Shown: one piece after another, positions 4,961 through 5,000 of the stretch
Layout: each line of letters starts with the position of its first letter
Position numbering within the stretch: position 1 is the stretch's first letter
Position numbers and translations under genes: made by a program
Source of the DNA: Thermoplasmata archaeon
GTDB lineage: Archaea > Thermoplasmatota > Thermoplasmata > Thermoplasmatales > Thermoplasmataceae
Length of the DNA: 5,000 nt
Direction: 5' to 3'
NCBI GenBank assembly: GCA_021797955.1
Contig: JAJZYV010000181.1
Coordinates: forward strand, 1-5,000
Notes under the pieces: generated by a model
Databases searched by the model: none
The model's input: the letters and a program-made list of their open reading frames with translations, nothing else
What the model was told of the DNA's origin: nothing

Positions 4961-5000
4961 TGAAAACTGGAGATCCCTTAAAGGCATGGTCTGGAGTTCC
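4960..5000 (+). CDS. Start of an unidentified gene (partial, cut by window edge)
   Basis: The frame from ATG at 4960 stays open to the window end and reads MKTGDPLKAWSGV plus the first two bases of a Pro codon. A TATA box and BRE-like sequence lie at the right distance upstream. The only other nearby ATG in the region (4944) hits a stop after two codons. The gene is divergent from the cyclase gene across 183 bases. Fourteen residues do not allow a product to be named; a shared promoter region makes common regulation with the cyclase gene possible. Confidence 0.6.
   Translation, partial: MKTGDPLKAWSGV

Noticed and set aside
1..5000. CRISPR array, tRNA/rRNA genes, insertion sequence ends
   Set aside because: No regularly spaced repeats, cloverleaf-like sequence, transposase fragment or flanking target duplication was seen on either strand.

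Overview
The window looks like chromosomal DNA from an acidophilic, Thermoplasmata-like archaeon. The evidence is an A+T-rich base composition (roughly 40% G+C by eye), Arg encoded mostly by AGA/AGG, frequent ATA for Ile, archaeal TATA-like boxes, at least one start placed as in a leaderless transcript, and T-rich tracts rather than classical hairpin terminators at gene ends. The order is an inference; no rRNA or marker gene is present.

Layout. Bases 1-249 are non-coding apart from a possible 10-codon tail of an upstream gene. They contain a pair of mirrored promoter-like motifs and a short A/T palindrome. Bases 250-2637 (+) encode a molybdopterin-binding large subunit of the xanthine dehydrogenase / aldehyde oxidoreductase / CoxL superfamily. 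It converges tail-to-tail, with one base between the stop codons, on 2639-3856 (-), a DRE-TIM metallolyase of the 2-isopropylmalate/homocitrate synthase type. Upstream of that gene on the same strand lies 3955-4776 (-), a metal-dependent hydrolase of the cyclase / kynurenine formamidase-like family, with its own leaderless-type promoter. A 183-base divergent promoter region with two imperfect palindromes separates it from an unidentified + strand gene starting at 4960 and cut by the window edge.

How the genes may work together. The combination of an oxidative hydroxylase or aldehyde oxidase subunit, a ring-opening or amide/lactone hydrolase and a carbon-carbon bond-forming or -breaking enzyme would suit catabolism of a heterocyclic, aldehyde or keto-acid compound. 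That is inference: the three genes are not one operon, and the [2Fe-2S] and FAD subunits normally needed by the first are not in the window.

The most notable observation is that each of the three enzymes keeps its family scaffold but departs from the family at active-site positions. The synthase-like protein keeps all its metal ligands but appears to lack the Glu/His/Tyr catalytic triad of LeuA. The cyclase has Lys where a metal-binding Glu is expected. The molybdoenzyme has IGFGRPV where relatives have RGAGRPE. These are by-eye alignments, but together they make routine annotation by best hit unsafe.
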